Source: Roseiarcus sp963798015
Lineage (GTDB): Bacteria; Pseudomonadota; Alphaproteobacteria; Rhizobiales; Beijerinckiaceae
Direction of reading: 5' to 3'
DNA: 64,000 nucleotides
NCBI GenBank assembly: GCA_963798015.1
Contig: CAWCSA010000019.1
Location: 1-64,000, forward strand
Below, piece by piece: positions 24,830 to 33,886 of this stretch. Both the position numbers and the translations under genes were made by a program. Positions within the stretch are counted from its first letter, which is position 1. Each line of letters opens with the position of its first letter. A model generated the notes under the pieces. It was not told the origin of the DNA. It was given only the letters and a program-made list of their open reading frames with translations, and made no database searches.

Positions 24830-26137
24830 TCATTCCTTTGATGGCTTCGCCTTATCTCGCGCCGCGTCGAGCACGTCGTCGAACGTGCGCAAGCCGGTGG
24901 TCGGCGCGCTGACCAGCACGGCCATGTTGCCGGGCTTGTGCTCGTTCTTCCACATCTTGGTGTGGGCGGCTGGAATCTGCGTCCAAGGAAACACTTCCGA
25001 CATGCACGGATCGATGCGCCGGTCGATCACAAACTTGTTGGCCGCCGAGGCCTGCTTGAGGTTGGCGAAATGCGAGCCCTGGATACGCTTCTGCCGCATC
25101 CATACAAAGCGGGCGTCGAAGGTGATGTTGAAACCCGTCGTCCCAGCGCAGAAAACGACCATGCCGCCGCGCTTGACCACGAAGCAGGACACCGGGAAGG
25201 TCTGTTCGCCTGGATGTTCGAAGACCGTATCGACGTCCTTCTTCTCGGTGATGTTCCAAATCGCCTTGCCGAACTTGCGGGCTTCCGCCATCGTGGCGTT
25301 GTACTCGGGCGAATTGACCTTCGGCAGCTGGCCCCAGCAATTAAAGTCCTTGCGGTTGATGACGCCCTTGGCGCCGAGCGACATCACGTACTCGCGCTTC
25401 GTTTCGTCGGAGATGACGCCGATCGCGTTTGCGCCAGCCGCCGCGCAGAGCTGGACCCCGAACACGCCCAGTCCCCCCGAGGCGCCCCAGACGAGTACGT
25501 TGTCGCCGGGCTTCAGCCGGTGCGGCTCGTGGCCGAACAGCATGCGATAGGCGGTGGCGAGCGTCAGCGTGTAGGACGCCGCCTCCTCCCAGGTCAGGTG
25601 CTTCGGGCGGGCCATCAGCTGCCGGTCCTGCACGCGGCAGAACTGAGCGAACGAGCCGTCGGGCGTCTCGTAGCCCCAGATGCGCTGTGAGGCGGAGAAC
25701 ATCGGGTCGCCGCCGTTGCATTCCTCGTCGTCGCCGTCGTCCTGGTTGCAGTGGACCACGACCTCGTCGCCGACCTTCCACCTTTTGACCTTGGAGCCGA
25801 CCGCCCAGACGATTCCGGACGCGTCGGAGCCGGCGATGTGATAGGGGTTCTTGTGGACGTCGAGGGTGGAGACCGGCTCGCCGAGCGCCGCCCAGACGCC
25901 GTTGTAATTCACCCCGGCCGCCATCACCAGGACCAGCACGTCATGGCTGTCGAGGGTCCATGTCGGCACGACCTCGATCTGCATGGATTGCTCCGGCGGC
26001 CCATGCCGGTCCTTGCGCACGACCCAGGCATACATCGACGCCGGCACGTGACCAAGCGGCGGAATCTCGCCGATTTCGTAGAGGTCTTTCTTCAGGGCCG
26101 CGCCGCGCGCCTCGGCGCCCGTAGGGCGAGTATTCAT
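24830..26137 (-). CDS. ccr: Crotonyl-CoA carboxylase/reductase
   Basis: A 435-residue MDR-family enzyme that reductively carboxylates crotonyl-CoA to ethylmalonyl-CoA with NADPH, the key step of the ethylmalonyl-CoA pathway for C2 assimilation. It is distinguished from ordinary quinone reductases by its long N-terminus (LYEIGEIPPLGHVPASMYAWVVR), HCNQDDGDDEECNGGDPMFSASQRIWGYETPDGSF and the family segment EHPGEQTFPVSCFVVKRGGMVVFCAGTTGFN. The nucleotide motif is VWGASGGLGVFGVQL. It is divergent from a small membrane protein gene and then ecm, with no other pathway gene adjacent. Confidence 0.97.
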   Translation of the reverse strand: MNTRPTGAEARGAALKKDLYEIGEIPPLGHVPASMYAWVVRKDRHGPPEQSMQIEVVPTWTLDSHDVLVLVMAAGVNYNGVWAALGEPVSTLDVHKNPYHIAGSDASGIVWAVGSKVKRWKVGDEVVVHCNQDDGDDEECNGGDPMFSASQRIWGYETPDGSFAQFCRVQDRQLMARPKHLTWEEAASYTLTLATAYRMLFGHEPHRLKPGDNVLVWGASGGLGVFGVQLCAAAGANAIGVISDETKREYVMSLGAKGVINRKDFNCWGQLPKVNSPEYNATMAEARKFGKAIWNITEKKDVDTVFEHPGEQTFPVSCFVVKRGGMVVFCAGTTGFNITFDARFVWMRQKRIQGSHFANLKQASAANKFVIDRRIDPCMSEVFPWTQIPAAHTKMWKNEHKPGNMAVLVSAPTTGLRTFDDVLDAARDKAKPSKE

Positions 26138-26346
26138 GGCTCCCTCAGGGTCCCGCTTTGCGCCTCAGAACTGGAATCGCCTTATCTGTTGCGGCGCACA
26201 ATCAACCATTGCGCTTGAATGTGCGAAAATCAACCCGACTTTGGTCAACAGTTCCGCCTAGCCGCAGTAGAATTTACGCCGCAGCAGGAAATCAAGCGTA
26301 AGGGAGACGGATCGGCTTCGGTCGAGGCGGGACAAGGACCTGCGGC

Positions 26347-26652
26347 ATGTCGAACTGGCCGTTGTGGCAATTCGTTCAAGATCTGGAAGGTTTCGACCTC
26401 GTCGCGCTCCTGCTCGGCGCGGTCGTGATATTCTTTTCTGCCGGCTTTGCGATCGATTACATCGTTGGCCGTTACGGAATGGGTCCATACTGGAACGGTT
26501 TCTACGCGATGCTTGGCGCCTATGCGGGACTCTGTGCTCGCGATTGGTGGCTTCAACCCTACATGGCCTTTGATCCTTATTTGACGACAGGCGCGATCGC
26601 TGGCGGATTGTTGACCACGGTCGTGATCGTGAGCGCGGTCGCCAAACGCTGA
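26347..26652 (+). CDS. Small three-helix membrane protein between ccr and ecm
   Basis: A 101-residue inner-membrane protein with three hydrophobic segments: LVALLLGAVVIFFSAGFAIDYIVG, YWNGFYAMLGAYAGLCA and LTTGAIAGGLLTTVVIVSAVA. It is rich in aromatic residues, with a WWLQPYMAFDPY loop. It begins at ATG 26347 with AAGGA nearby. I recognise the pattern as a conserved but uncharacterised Rhizobiales protein and know of no function. It lies between ccr (divergent) and ecm (same strand, about 200 bp on). Confidence 0.75.
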   Translation: MSNWPLWQFVQDLEGFDLVALLLGAVVIFFSAGFAIDYIVGRYGMGPYWNGFYAMLGAYAGLCARDWWLQPYMAFDPYLTTGAIAGGLLTTVVIVSAVAKR

Positions 26653-26853
26653 CCCCGGTAAGTCCAGGCTTTCCTCGGCGTCGAACCGCGGGCAAAAACC
26701 TGCCGGGCGCGGCGAATTTCCGTACCGCTGCGGCGCGCGGTCCTCGAGCAAGCGTTGGCGTCCCATAATATTTTCTGTAATTGTGCTCTGCACAATGATG
26801 GGGTGAGCGCGCGAGGCGCGAGGCTGGCCGCGGGCGCTGAGAGCGAGCGAATC

Positions 26854-28864
26854 ATGGCGCAGGCGAACGGACGAACGACGGCGGCGCGCCGCGACGAACC
26901 CTGGATCTTTCGCACCTACGCCGGCCATTCGACTGCCCGCGAGTTCGAACATGCTCTATCGCCAGAACCTGGCCAAGGGGCAGACAGGACTGTCGATCGC
27001 CTTCGATCTGCCGACCCAGACCGGATTTGACAGCGATCATCTGCTCGCGCGCGGCGAGGTGGGCAAGGTCGGCGTCGCGATCTCTCACGTCGGCGACATG
27101 CGAACCCTGTTCGAGGGGATCCCGCTTGCGTCCATGAACACGTCGATGACCATCAACGCCACCGCGCCGTGGCTGATGGCTCTCTATATCGCGATCGCCG
27201 ACGAGCAAGGCGTGCCCCGCGCCCAGCTCCAGGGCACGACCCAGAACGACATCATCAAGGAATATCTGGCGCGCGGATCCTACGTCTTCCCGCCTGACGC
27301 GTCGCTCAGGCTGACCAAGGACATGATCGTCTTCGGGGCCCGCGAGACGCCGAAGTGGAACCCGATGAACGTGTGCTCCTACCATCTGCAAGAGGCGGGG
27401 GCGACGCCGGTCCAGGAGCTTTCCTACGCGCTCGCGACGGCGATCGCCGTGCTCGAACGGGTCCGCAAATCGGGCGAGGTCGACGAAGTGGGGTTCGCGG
27501 AGGTCGTCGGCCGGATTTCGTTCTTCGTCAACGCCGGCATGCGCTTCGTGACCGAACTCGCCAAAATGCACGCCTTCGTCGAATTGTGGGACGAGATCAC
27601 GCGCGATCGCTTCGGCGTCAAGGATCCGGCCAAGCGTCGCTTCCGTTACGGCGTGCAGGTCAATTCGCTCGGGTTGACCGAGCAGCAGCCCGAGAACAAC
27701 GTCTATCGCATCCTCATTGAGATGCTTTCGGTAGTCCTGTCGAAGAAGGCCCGCGCCCGCGCCGTGCAACTGCCGGCCTGGAACGAGGCGCTCGGTCTGC
27801 CGCGGCCGTTCGACCAGCAATGGTCGCTGCGCCTGCAGCAGATCATGGCCTATGAAACCGACCTGCTTGAGTTCGGCGACATTTTCGACGGCAGCAAGGA
27901 GCTCGAGGCGCTGGTCGCCAAGCTGAAGAGCGAGGCATTGGCGGAAATCGCCGCCATCGACGCGATGGGGGGCGCGGTCAAGGCGGTCGAGACGGGCGCG
28001 CTCAAGGCGAAGCTCGTCGAAGCCAACATGCGCAGACTCGAAGCAATCGAGCGCGGCGAGCGGATCGTTGTCGGCGTAAACGCCTTCACCAAATCCGAGC
28101 CCTCGCCGCTGGCCGCGGATGAGAATTCGATCCACGTCCCATCCACGGCGGCGGAGGCCGAGCAAGTGGCCCGGCTCACGGTGTGGCGGGCTGAGCGCGA
28201 TGAGGCGCGCGTGCGCGAGGCGCTGCGGGCGCTACGCAAGGCGGCGGCAGGCGGCGCCAATATCATGGGCCCCTCGATCGAGGCGGCCAAAGCCGGGGCC
28301 ACGACGGGCGAATGGGGCGACGCGCTGCGGGCCGAGTTCGGAATTTTTCGCGCCCCGACCGGCGTCTCGCCGCGTGCGCGCCAGGAGGCCGGCGACCTCG
28401 ACCCGCTTCGCAGCGAAGTCGAACGCGTGTCGCTCAAGCTCGGCCGCAGGCTCCGGTTCCTCGTCGGCAAGCCGGGCCTCGACGGCCATTCCAATGGCGC
28501 GGAGCAGATCGCGGCGCGCGCCACCGACGCCGGCATGGACGTCGTCTACGACGGCATCCGGCTCACCCCGGCCGAAATCGTCGAGGCGGCCAAGTCGGGG
28601 GTCCACTGCGTCGGCCTGTCGATCCTGTCGGGCTCGCATATCGCACTCACTGAGGAGGTGCTGAAGCTTTTGCGCGCGGCCGGCCTCGAACACGTGCCGC
28701 TCATTGTCGGGGGCATCGTTCCGGCCGCCGACGTGGAGCGTCTGAAGGCCGCCGGCGTCGCGGCGGTCTACACGCCGAAGGATTTCGAGATCAACAGCAT
28801 CCTCGGCGCGATCGTCCAAGAGGTTGAGGCGCGATTTGACGCGCAGCGGATGGTCGGCCCGTGA
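26854..28864 (+). CDS. ecm: Ethylmalonyl-CoA mutase, frameshifted near the N-terminus
   Basis: A B12-dependent mutase that converts ethylmalonyl-CoA to methylsuccinyl-CoA. The substrate domain (FDLPTQTGFDSDHLLARGEV, MNTSMTINATAPWLMALY, GTTQNDIIKEYLARGSYVFPP) and a C-terminal cobalamin domain (VGKPGLDGHSNGAEQIA, containing the DxHxxG motif) are intact. As written, the start MAQANGRTT...DEPWIFRTYAGHSTARE runs out of frame at 26944, and the remaining frame opens at ATG 26951. Removing one T from GAGTTCGAAC restores ESNMLYRQNLAKGQTGL, the family sequence, giving about 669 residues. Coordinates describe the restored gene. Either an assembly error or an inactivating insertion. Confidence 0.93.
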
Positions 28865-28984
28865 GGATCGAGGGGCGCCCAGTTTCATCGGCGACGCGTT
28901 TTTGCGCGCATGAGCGCCTTGGGGCGCCCTGCGTTGGGGAGCATATATGTCCTAATATGCTGGGTTCTTGGATCTCCCAATTGT

Positions 28985-29019
28985 CGAGACGCCCGCTTTG
29001 CGGGCTCTTCAGGACGAAG
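28985..29019 (-). repeat. REP-like palindrome, copy 2
   Basis: Reads on the minus strand as CTTCGTCCTGAAGAGCCC, then GCAAAGC, then GGGCGTCTCG. Same family as the copies near 14085, 51607 and 51680. It sits between the convergent ecm and SDR genes and could also act as a transcription end. Confidence 0.7.
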
Positions 29020-29046
29020 CCTCTTCTGCCGCGCACGGGATCGCCC

Positions 29047-29811
29047 TCACTGCGCCGTGAGCCCCCCGTCGACCATGAATTCGGCGCCGGTGGTGAATGA
29101 GGATTCGTCGCTCGCCAGGAACAGGATGGTGTTGGCGACTTCTTCCGCCTTGCCCATGCGGCCCATCGGCGAGGCGCGCTCGAGGCCTGCGCGGATCCGG
29201 GCCGGATCCTTCGCCCGCGCGATCCCTTCGAGCACCATCGGCGTTTCGGCGAACGAGGGGTGCACCGAATTCACACGAATTTTGTAGCCGGCGCGGGCGC
29301 AATGGAGCGCGGCCGATTTGGTCAACAGCCTCACCGCCCCTTTGCTCGCGCAATAGGCCAGTGACGAACCGTCGCCGATGATTCCGGCGACCGAGGAGAG
29401 ATTGACGATCGAGCCGCCGCCCGTTTGCTTCATCGCCCGCACCGCTTCGCGACAGCCGAGAAACACGCCCTCGGAATTGACCGCATTGACCTTGCGGAAG
29501 TCCTCGAGCGTCGTCGTCTCGATATTGCCGAGAATCGCAACGCCGGCGCTGTTGACGAGAATGTCGAGGCGCCCGAACGCCGCGAGGACTTCGTCGACGA
29601 TCACGCGCCAGCGCGCTTCGTCGGTGACATCCTGCGCGAGCGTGAGATCGGCGTCGGGCCCGAGCGTCTTGAGCCCCGCTTCGTTGCGGTCGGTCGCGAC
29701 CACCTTGCCGCCCTCACTATGGAAGAGAGCCGCCGTCGCCCGGCCGATGCCCGACGCCGCGCCGGTAATCAGCGCGACCTTGCCCGCGAGGCGCCCAACT
29801 TGTCCGTCCAT
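29047..29811 (-). CDS. SDR family oxidoreductase
   Basis: A 254-residue classical short-chain dehydrogenase. NAD(P)-binding motif TGAASGIGRATA at 17-28, NSAGVAIL, catalytic Ser in NLSSVAGIIG and Tyr/Lys in YCASKGA. The C-terminus EFMVDGGLTAQ is typical. ATDRN after strand 2 favours NAD over NADP. Probably oxidises a secondary alcohol or 3-hydroxyacyl substrate, but specificity cannot be assigned. Single gene, divergent from chrA. Confidence 0.9.
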   Translation of the reverse strand: MDGQVGRLAGKVALITGAASGIGRATAALFHSEGGKVVATDRNEAGLKTLGPDADLTLAQDVTDEARWRVIVDEVLAAFGRLDILVNSAGVAILGNIETTTLEDFRKVNAVNSEGVFLGCREAVRAMKQTGGGSIVNLSSVAGIIGDGSSLAYCASKGAVRLLTKSAALHCARAGYKIRVNSVHPSFAETPMVLEGIARAKDPARIRAGLERASPMGRMGKAEEVANTILFLASDESSFTTGAEFMVDGGLTAQ

Positions 29812-29945
29812 CGTTTCTTCCCTTGTTCAAAGTCCGAGCGAACTTATAGGCTTGAGCGGGCCTGACAAAATTCGCATCAGGATCCGGCGTCACCGGGTCA
29901 TGCCGCGGCTTGCGCGGACGGGCGCGTTCAGGAACCCTCGCCTCG

Positions 29946-31175
29946 ATGACCAGCGCGCCTGCCCCAGCCACGTCAGCGGAAACCCTACCGAAGCCTCCAG
30001 GCGATTTCGGCGAAATCTTTCGCGTCTTTCTTCGGCTCGGCCTCACGTCGTTTGGCGGCCCGATCGCGCATCTCGGCTATTTTCGCGCCGAGTTCGTCGA
30101 GCGACGCCGTTGGCTCTCCGAACAGAGCTTTGCGGATCTTGTCGCGCTCTCGCAATTCCTGCCGGGGCCGGCGTCAAGCCAGACGGGATTTGCCGTCGGC
30201 CTCCTGCGCGGAGGCCTGTCGGGCGGTCTCGCAGCCTGGGCCGGTTTCACCCTACCGTCCGCAATCCTCATGGTCCTCTTCGCCTATGGAGCGGGAAGCC
30301 TCGCAGACAGCGTAATCGGCGCCGGGCTTCTCCACGGACTCAAGCTAGTCGCCGTGGCAATCGTCGGGCAAGCGGTCATGGGCATGGCGCGAAACTTGTG
30401 CCCCGACCGCACACGCGCATCGATCGCAACTCTGGCGCTGGCCGTGACGCTCGTCGCGCCCTCATCGATCGCTCAGCTTGGCGTGATCGTCGCTGGCGGC
30501 CTTGCCGGACTTTGGCTGTGCAGGGCTTCCGTCGAAGCCGTGGGCGACGGGCCGCTCGTGCCCGTCTCGCGCGGAGCGGGTCTTGCTTGCCTTGCAGCCT
30601 ATTTTGCGCTGCTCGCCGCGGCGTTCCTGCCCGTGCATCCCGGCGCGGTCGCGCTATTCGACGCGTTCTACCGTTCGGGCGCGCTCGTATTTGGCGGCGG
30701 CCATGTCGTGTTGCCGTTGCTGCGCGAGGCCATCGCGGCTCCCGGCTGGGTTCCCGATAGCCTCTTCCTTACGGGATACGGGGCCGCGCAAGCCTTGCCG
30801 GGGCCCCTTTTCACTTTCGCCGCGTTTCTCGGGGGTGTCGCAAGTGTACGGCCGCACGGAATCGCCGGCGCGGCCATGGCGCTCGTCGCCATCTTCATTC
30901 CCGGCCTTCTTTGCCTTGCCGGCACTCTGCCCTTCTGGAGCGGGCTCAGCGCCGATCGACGCGCCCGCGCCGCCATGCTCGGGACCAACGCCGCGGTGGT
31001 CGGACTCCTCGGGGCGGCGCTCTACAATCCAATCTGGACGAGCGCCGTTCTTAGCCCGATCGATTTCGCGATAGCGACGGCCGGGTTCGTGCTCCTGGTC
31101 GCATGGCGAGCGCCGCCGCTCCTCGTGGTGATCCTGTCGGCGCTTGCGGGCCTCGGTCTCGGCCTATTGAATTAA
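29946..31175 (+). CDS. chrA: Chromate transporter ChrA
   Basis: A 409-residue two-domain CHR transporter for efflux of chromate (or a related oxyanion) across the inner membrane. Each half has the CHR pattern: LRLGLTSFGGPIAHLGYFRAEFVERRRWL with LSQFLPGPASSQTGFAVG in the first, and RSGALVFGGGHVVLPLLREAI with YGAAQALPGPLFTFAAFLG in the second. ATG 29946 (MTSAPAPATSAETLP) is chosen over an in-frame TTG at 29910. No chrB regulator lies nearby. Confidence 0.95.
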   Translation: MTSAPAPATSAETLPKPPGDFGEIFRVFLRLGLTSFGGPIAHLGYFRAEFVERRRWLSEQSFADLVALSQFLPGPASSQTGFAVGLLRGGLSGGLAAWAGFTLPSAILMVLFAYGAGSLADSVIGAGLLHGLKLVAVAIVGQAVMGMARNLCPDRTRASIATLALAVTLVAPSSIAQLGVIVAGGLAGLWLCRASVEAVGDGPLVPVSRGAGLACLAAYFALLAAAFLPVHPGAVALFDAFYRSGALVFGGGHVVLPLLREAIAAPGWVPDSLFLTGYGAAQALPGPLFTFAAFLGGVASVRPHGIAGAAMALVAIFIPGLLCLAGTLPFWSGLSADRRARAAMLGTNAAVVGLLGAALYNPIWTSAVLSPIDFAIATAGFVLLVAWRAPPLLVVILSALAGLGLGLLN

Positions 31176-31193
31176 TGGAAATGAAGCGCCCGC

Positions 31194-31958
31194 CTATTCC
31201 CCGAGATGGGCGATCGCCTCCTGGAGCGCGGACGGGCTTATGCGAAAGACACCGGTGTAGGGAAGTCCGAGTTCGAGGATAAGAAAAAGGGCGAAAGCAA
31301 TGCAGGCCGCGCCGCCCGCCATCGCGGTCATGACGAGCGCGTTCGATTTCGCAAAGATTCCGAAAGCGAAAAACAACGCGACCGCCCAAAAGATCAGAAT
31401 GAAGACTAAACCCGGACTGACCGGGCGGCCCGCGACTTGAAGGGACATCAAGAGCCGCGATCGTGTGATCTGATCGGAGAGGCTGCTCACGGACGCGAGA
31501 GCCTGCTTCTGCTCTTCGGAGGTCGGCGTGACGGAGCCGAGAAAAGCCTTGATGGCCTTTCGCGATGCGAGCGGAACCGAGACGGACAGGCGTTGCGGAT
31601 CGACCGACCGGGAACCCCAGAACGCGTCATAGGCGCTCTCGATCGTTTGCTTCAGCCTTTCGCGCGCGATCGCCCCCGCTGGCCCCAACTCTCCGAGCGT
31701 TTGGTCGAGCTCCAGCACCTGTGCGGCGAGCGCGTCGAGTTCGGTCTTTTGGGTCGTCTGGAAGGCGAAGCTCGTGCCGACCAGCGTTCCGAGGACGAGC
31801 GAGAGAAGGAGGCTCAAGACGCCTGAGATTTGGCTGATTACGACGCGCGCGCTGTCGCTTTTTTGCTCCTCCGGCAAGCGGTGCTGAACGAACAGGCCAA
31901 GCAGGCCGGACGCCAGGATGACCGCGAAGATCGCGATGCAAGCCAGTATGATCGTCAC
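31194..31958 (-). CDS. DUF4239 membrane protein
   Basis: A 254-residue bestrophin-like (DUF4239) protein. Hydrophobic segments lie at the N-terminus (IILACIAIFAVILASGLLGLFV), after a SGVLSLLLSLVLGTLVG stretch, and in two more near the C-terminus (LVFILIFWAVALFFAFGIF and ALVMTAMAGGAACIAFALFLIL). The connecting helical region is cytoplasmic or periplasmic. GTG 31958 fits the start of the first membrane segment and has GGAG about 10 nt upstream; longer frames add an Arg-rich leader. Function is unknown. Convergent with chrA. Confidence 0.8.
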   Translation of the reverse strand: MTIILACIAIFAVILASGLLGLFVQHRLPEEQKSDSARVVISQISGVLSLLLSLVLGTLVGTSFAFQTTQKTELDALAAQVLELDQTLGELGPAGAIARERLKQTIESAYDAFWGSRSVDPQRLSVSVPLASRKAIKAFLGSVTPTSEEQKQALASVSSLSDQITRSRLLMSLQVAGRPVSPGLVFILIFWAVALFFAFGIFAKSNALVMTAMAGGAACIAFALFLILELGLPYTGVFRISPSALQEAIAHLGE

Positions 31959-32724
31959 GAGGTCATGGCTCCGGCGGGTGGGCTCGTGGCGCGCTCTAGC
32001 AGTTTCGGGTTTGGCGAGCCACCGCAGGCGCCGACTTCCGGACATCCGCTGTTTTGCGGAGGGTGCTCGAGACACTTGTTCGAAGTTAGGGCGAGCCTCG
32101 AAGGCGCGGCTCGCGTGTCAATTCCGCAGGGTATGGCGCGCTGACGGCACGACGCTGATTTCCTGGCCGAATACGGCTTCAACTGCTCGTTTTCAGCAAA
32201 TAACTCAGCTGCATTGAGTAAAACCTCGACCAATTTGGCGCGTGTCAGCGCGCAAATCGGCAGCTTTCAGACGATTCCAAGGCCGAGAGCGTCTATCGCC
32301 GAAGCTGTGCTCAAGGTCCGGGCGCGTGGGTGGTCGGGACAAGCCCGCCCACGACGGCGAGCGCTCAGCGGTACAGCCGCAAGACGCCGACCAACGGTGA
32401 ACCCTTATGAGAGTCAATTTCATATTGCGGAAATAGAGAAGCATGCTATTTTATTCCCATGAGCGGAATTAAGACCCGCGCGTGCCCGGCCGCGATTCCT
32501 ATCGTGTCGTGGGGTGCGCCGGAGCAGGTTCGAATACAACTTCACGCGCGAACCAAGGCGGAAGGAAATTTTTTATTTGGATTCGCCGTAACCCGTTGAA
32601 AAGCCCCGAATCGGCCAAAGAAATCCAAGGAAAAACAAGGAAAGTTCCTTGGATTTATTTGGATTTACTGGCTTTTATTTGCACGGAAGTCGCCTTCAGG
32701 TTGTAACCGCCTGGCGGACAGCCG
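31959..32724. other. Gene-poor stretch with inverted repeat and att-like tail (site B)
   Basis: About 760 bp with no gene I can support. It holds the 15-mer CAACTTCACGCGCGA (32537-32551), and an 18-nt tail on the minus strand (32588-32605, reading GGCTTTTCAACGGGTTAC). A perfect inverted repeat follows: AAATCCAAGGAA at 32621-32632 and TTCCTTGGATTT at 32645-32656. TTGGATTT recurs 10 nt apart (32649 and 32659). The same tail and 10-nt periodicity occur at sites A and C, and the 15-mer recurs at site C. The stretch is AT-rich against a GC-rich chromosome. Confidence 0.5.
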
Positions 32725-33483
32725 CTATTTGGGCGCCATGCGGAGCGCGCCATCGATGCGGATCGTCTCGCCGTTAATGTAGCCGTTCTCGATGATGTGA
32801 ACGGCGAGCGCGGCATATTCGGCTGGCTGTCCGAGGCGGGCGGGGAACGGCACCGAGGCGCCGAGCGAATCCTGCGCCGCCTGAGGCAGGCCGAACAGCA
32901 TCGGCGTCATGAAGATTCCGGGCGCAATCGTGTTGACCCGGACGCCGAACTGCGCGAGCTCGCGCGCGATCGGCAGGGTCATCGCCACCACGCCGCCCTT
33001 CGAGGCGGAATAGGCGGCCTGGCCGATCTGGCCATCGTAAGCCGCGATCGAGGCGGTCGAAATGACAATTCCGCGCTCGCCCTCGATCGGTTCGAGCTTG
33101 GCCATCTCCGCCGCCGCGAGGCGGATCATGTTGAAGGTTCCGATGAGGTTGACCCGGATCACTTTCTCGAACTCGGCCAGCGGCTGGGGGCCTTCGCGGC
33201 CAACCACGCGCTTGGGCGTGCCGATGCCGGCACAATTGACGAGCACCCGCGCCGGGCCATGCGCCGCGGCGGCTTTGGCTATCGCGTCTCCGGCGGACGT
33301 TTCGTCGGCGACGTCGCCTGCGACCGCGAGACCGCCGATCGCCTTGGCAACCTTCCCTGCTGCCTCGGGATTGAGGTCGAATACCGTGACCTTCGCGCCC
33401 TTGGCGGCGAGCGCCTCAGCCGTCGCACGGCCAAGTCCCGAGCCGCCGCCAGTCACGATCGCCGCAACTCCGGTGAGTTTCAT
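32725..33483 (-). CDS. SDR oxidoreductase, 3-hydroxyacyl-CoA dehydrogenase type II-like
   Basis: A 252-residue short-chain dehydrogenase resembling human HSD17B10-type 3-hydroxyacyl-CoA dehydrogenases. Motifs are VTGGGSGLGRATAEALA, VNCAGIGTPKRVVGREGP, ISTASIAAYDGQIGQAAYSASKGGV (Ser, Tyr and Lys) and the family tail NGETIRIDGALRMAPK. The long insert KLEPIEGERGIVIS is a hallmark of this branch. It would act in beta-oxidation or in 2-methyl-3-hydroxybutyryl-CoA metabolism. Single gene, 85 bp after the Rieske gene on the same strand. Confidence 0.9.
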   Translation of the reverse strand: MKLTGVAAIVTGGGSGLGRATAEALAAKGAKVTVFDLNPEAAGKVAKAIGGLAVAGDVADETSAGDAIAKAAAAHGPARVLVNCAGIGTPKRVVGREGPQPLAEFEKVIRVNLIGTFNMIRLAAAEMAKLEPIEGERGIVISTASIAAYDGQIGQAAYSASKGGVVAMTLPIARELAQFGVRVNTIAPGIFMTPMLFGLPQAAQDSLGASVPFPARLGQPAEYAALAVHIIENGYINGETIRIDGALRMAPK

Positions 33484-33568
33484 TGCGCTTGCCTCCTCGG
33501 CCCAAACGGGCTCGAGCCGCCCATATCAACCGCCGAAGCTTCGCGCCAGAGTGGCGCGCTCGCTGGGA

Positions 33569-33886
33569 TCAGTTGAGTTTCAGGAGCAGCCTCCCGGCCT
33601 CGACCTTCACCGGATAGGTCGCGAGATTGATGCAGGCCGGCGCGCCCTTGGCTTCCCCAGTGGTGAAGTCGAACCGGCCGTTGTGCATCGGGCATTCGAT
33701 GATCGTGCCCTGAACGAAACCGTCCGAGAGTTCGACCGCCTCATGCGTACACAGGCCATCGGTGGCGAAGTAGCGATCGTCCGCTGTGCGGTAGAGCGCG
33801 TATTGCTTGCCTTCATGTTCGAACGGCGCGACGTCCTCGGACAAGACCCGGTCGGCGGGACCGGTGTCGATCCAGCTCTCGCTCAA
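33569..33886 (-). CDS. Rieske 2Fe-2S ferredoxin, MocE-like
   Basis: A 105-residue Rieske ferredoxin. Cluster ligands are CTHE (Cys-x-His) and CPMHNGRFD (Cys-x2-His), about 18 residues apart. It overlaps the upstream desaturase-like gene by 4 bp, so the two proteins are made together, and it should deliver electrons to that di-iron enzyme. The pair matches the MocE/MocD components described for rhizopine catabolism, but related pairs are widespread and their substrates are usually unknown. Confidence 0.93.
   Translation of the reverse strand: MSESWIDTGPADRVLSEDVAPFEHEGKQYALYRTADDRYFATDGLCTHEAVELSDGFVQGTIIECPMHNGRFDFTTGEAKGAPACINLATYPVKVEAGRLLLKLN

Noticed and set aside
26852..28165. A 437-residue open frame on the minus strand opposite ecm
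   Set aside because: It is the antisense shadow of a well-conserved enzyme in GC-rich DNA; its composition is Arg/His/Asp-rich with no domain.
32500..32560. A tRNA-like T-loop (GGTTCGAAT)
   Set aside because: The T-stem does not close and no acceptor, D or anticodon arms can be found.
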